Below, one piece after another: positions 41,379 to 43,618 of a DNA stretch of 43,618 nucleotides; position 1 is the stretch's first letter, and each line of letters begins with the position of its first letter. The stretch is taken from contig KQ481955.1 of the NCBI GenBank assembly GCA_001430745.1, positions 9,078 to 52,695 of the forward strand. The letters run 5' to 3'. Origin of the DNA: Auxenochlorella pyrenoidosa (lineage: Eukaryota; Chlorophyta; Trebouxiophyceae; Chlorellales; Chlorellaceae). Both the position numbers and the translations under genes were made by a program. The notes under the pieces are model-generated. The model ran no database searches. It worked only from the letters and a program-made list of their open reading frames with translations, and had not been told where the DNA came from.

Positions 41379-43618
41379 ATGCAGGCGACGAGCGTGCTGT
41401 CCTTCTCGCAGTGCGTGGCGGCGGCGCCGCAGCTGCGCCGCCCCTTCACCAGCGCTGCCGCTCCCGCCCGCCGGTCCGTGGCCGTGAGCGCCGGCCTGAA
41501 CGCCCAGGTGCGCAGATGCTTTGCACAGGGATACCGTCGATGCCCCAGAGAATCTGGGCGGGTAAACATCTTTCGGACAACGGTGCCACTGTCACCCAAC
41601 CGTGAGCAGGTGTCTGCCTGGGTGCTGCGCTCGCATGCAGCCCATGCATCCCGCCCTGCCCCGCCCTTCCCCCTGCCCGCTTCCTGCAGAAGGAGAACCC
41701 TTTCGCCGAGGAGCTCCAGGCCACCGCCAAGTACATTGCGCAGCGCGGCCGCGGCATCCTGGCCTCGGATGAGTCCAACGCCACCACTGGTGCGCCACCT
41801 GCCTTGCCGATCCTCGGTTCCCAGGGACTCTCCTCCTTTTCATCATATTGCACACTGTGCCACCCAGCGCAGACAGCGCTGTGCTGAGCTCCCTACTGTG
41901 GCCCTGCATGGCATGCGAACTGTGCCCGCTGCCCAAGCATGCAGTGTTAAAATGCGCCTCCCAGGCGTCGTTGGCTGCACCCTGCCGTGTGCCGGTTGTT
42001 GCCAGCGCTGGTGCCAACCAGGGCGAGGCGGGCAACATGCCAGCGCGGCGCATGCCTGCACCCACTAGGCGGCTGAACATCGGCACGCTGGCACCAGAGG
42101 GCGGCTCTCGCAGGTTGAACCCGCTCGTCTTCCCTCGCCATTCCCCCATCGCCATCGCAGGCAAGCGCCTGGAGTCGGTGGGGGTGGAGAACACAGAGGA
42201 CAACCGCCGCGACTGGCGCCAGCTGCTGTACACCGCCCCCGGTGCGCCCCGCAGACGGCCCCGCCCCGGCCGCAGCAGACACCTGCCACGCAGGCTGCGA
42301 CGCACCGCCATGACCCGCGCCAGTTGCTGCGTGCTGCGCTGCCGGTATGCTTGTGCTGCCAGGCGTGTGCATGCATGTGCGCCGGCTCGCTGCCGCCTGC
42401 TGCTGCCCCGTCCCAGAGCTGCGTGCTGCGCCCTGCCCGGTCCGGGCGCCCTGCTTGCAGGGCTGGGGCAGTACATTTCCGGCGCCATCATGTTTGAGGA
42501 GACCCTCTACCAGAAGGGCCGCGACGGTGAGGACCTCCAGGGTGCAGCGGGAGCCAGCCTGGCAGCCTGCACGGCGCAAAGTGTGGCCTGCGCCGCCCCA
42601 CACAGCGCACCGCTGCCGGCGCGGCAGGGGATGGCTCGGCCCGCTGCTGCCGCACACGCCGCGGCCCGCTGCCTGGTGCCCCCACCGGCTGGCCGAACCC
42701 TGCAGCGCTGCCAGGCTGCCAGCCCGACTTCTCCACACGGTGCACCCTTCTGGTTGGGGCATGCCGGCACCTTACCACACATGTTACTCGCTTTCGCCTC
42801 CCCGCAGGCACCCAGTTTGTGGATGTGCTGAAGCAGCAGGGCATCGTGCCGGGCATCAAGGTGGACACCGGCCTGCAGGTGCTGCCCGGCACCGACGGCG
42901 AGACCGCCACCCAGGGCCTGGTGAGGCTGCCCCGCGGGCTGCAGGGGCCTGCTGGGGTCTCCTGGGTTTTGGCTGGGGCTGAGGGGTGGCATGCACCCGG
43001 TGTGTGTGTGTGTGTGACGAGCAGGCGCCCCCCCCACCCCCCCACCCACCTTCACCCACCCCCACCCCACCCGTCTGGTTGAGTTTGTGCCCCTGGGGGT
43101 GGGGGGGGGGGCGCCGCCCGCACGGCTGCGTTTGCTGTTGGCTGCCACCAGGACTGTCCCCTTTGTCTAACAACGCCCGCTACGCTGCCCTGCGCGCATT
43201 GCATGCCAGGGCCTGTGCTTGCTGCGCGGTAACGGGCCGCCTCGCGCCGCCGACGCTGCTTGATTTCCCCGCGCCGCAGGACAACCTGGGCGCCCGCTGC
43301 GAGGCCTACTACAAGCAGGGCGCGCGCTTTGCCAAGTGAGGGGGCCGGCCGCAGCGCCCAGGCTTGCCGTAGCAGAGGGCGACGCTGCTCCGGCGCCGGG
43401 CACGCACCCAGGCAGCGCGTTGCTGCGCCAGGGGCGCCGCTCGCGGGGCTGCCCACCACGCCTAGCAGCCGCCCCGCACGCCACGCCTGCTGTGCTTTGC
43501 CCACTGCCTGACCTGTGGCCGCTGTGCTCCCGCCAGGTGGCGCGCCGTGCTGAAGATCTCCGAGGGCGCGGGCCCCTCCTCCCAGGCCATCCTCGAGGTG
43601 AGGCCAGGCGCCAATCTG
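41379..43618 (+). CDS. FBA: Class I fructose-bisphosphate aldolase, plastid-type, 5' 202 residues (runs off the right edge)
   Basis: Visible exons: 41379-41507, 41690-41789, 42161-42241, 42461-42526, 42808-42920, 43280-43335, 43537-43597; a GTGAGG donor follows and the gene continues outside. The enzyme reversibly splits fructose 1,6-bisphosphate (Calvin cycle and glycolysis). Exon 1 is a classic chloroplast leader: [19 protein letters not shown], then [20 protein letters not shown]. The mature part follows class I aldolase: [67 protein letters not shown]. Asp70, Lys143, Lys182 and Arg184 correspond in order and spacing to active-site residues Asp33, Lys107, Lys146 and Arg148 of the muscle enzyme. 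The Schiff-base lysine lies beyond the window. Intron 6 splits the Lys182 codon. A G-rich tract lies in intron 5 near 43093-43112. Confidence 0.96.

Overview
This window looks like nuclear DNA from a small coccoid green alga, most likely a chlorellalean trebouxiophyte. It is very GC-rich, and its genes are cut into many short GT-AG or GC-AG introns that mostly end in TGCAG. It carries an SBP-box transcription factor and a class I fructose-bisphosphate aldolase with a plastid-type leader. I see no bacterial, viral or mobile-element signature, no tRNA or rRNA gene, and no CRISPR array.

Layout: (1) an unrecognised gene on the minus strand leaves the left edge; (2) a gamma-glutamylcyclotransferase-like gene on plus; (3) a secreted or ER thioredoxin-fold (PDI-like) gene on plus; (4) a rhomboid protease on plus; (5) an M48 (OMA1-like) metallopeptidase on plus; (6) the cytosolic Fe-S assembly factor NAR1 on plus; (7) a COG2509-type FAD-dependent oxidoreductase on minus, convergent with NAR1; (8) a 19-exon MFS phosphate-type transporter on plus, divergent from (7); (9) an F-box/LRR gene on minus; (10) a tandem universal stress protein on plus; (11) an SBP-domain transcription factor on plus; (12) a plastid-type class I aldolase on plus, cut by the right edge.

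Exon chains were built by hand from splice sites and reading-frame phase. For nine of the ten genes complete at both ends, every exon junction keeps frame and the exon lengths sum to a multiple of three, which supports those models. The F-box/LRR gene is the exception: a 517-base assembly gap hides at least one junction. The 679-base gap at 18947-19625 lies in an intron of gene (7) and costs no coding sequence.

These are ordinary single eukaryotic genes, not an operon. Several touch redox and organelle quality control (cyclotransferase, PDI-like, rhomboid, M48 peptidase, NAR1, FAD enzyme), but I have no evidence that they act together. The most unusual things seen are the high share of GC-AG introns (11 of about 93), a 7-base microexon in the transporter, a PDI-like protein with SGHC instead of CGHC and an RQEL tail, and an SBP domain whose second zinc site has Glu in place of His.
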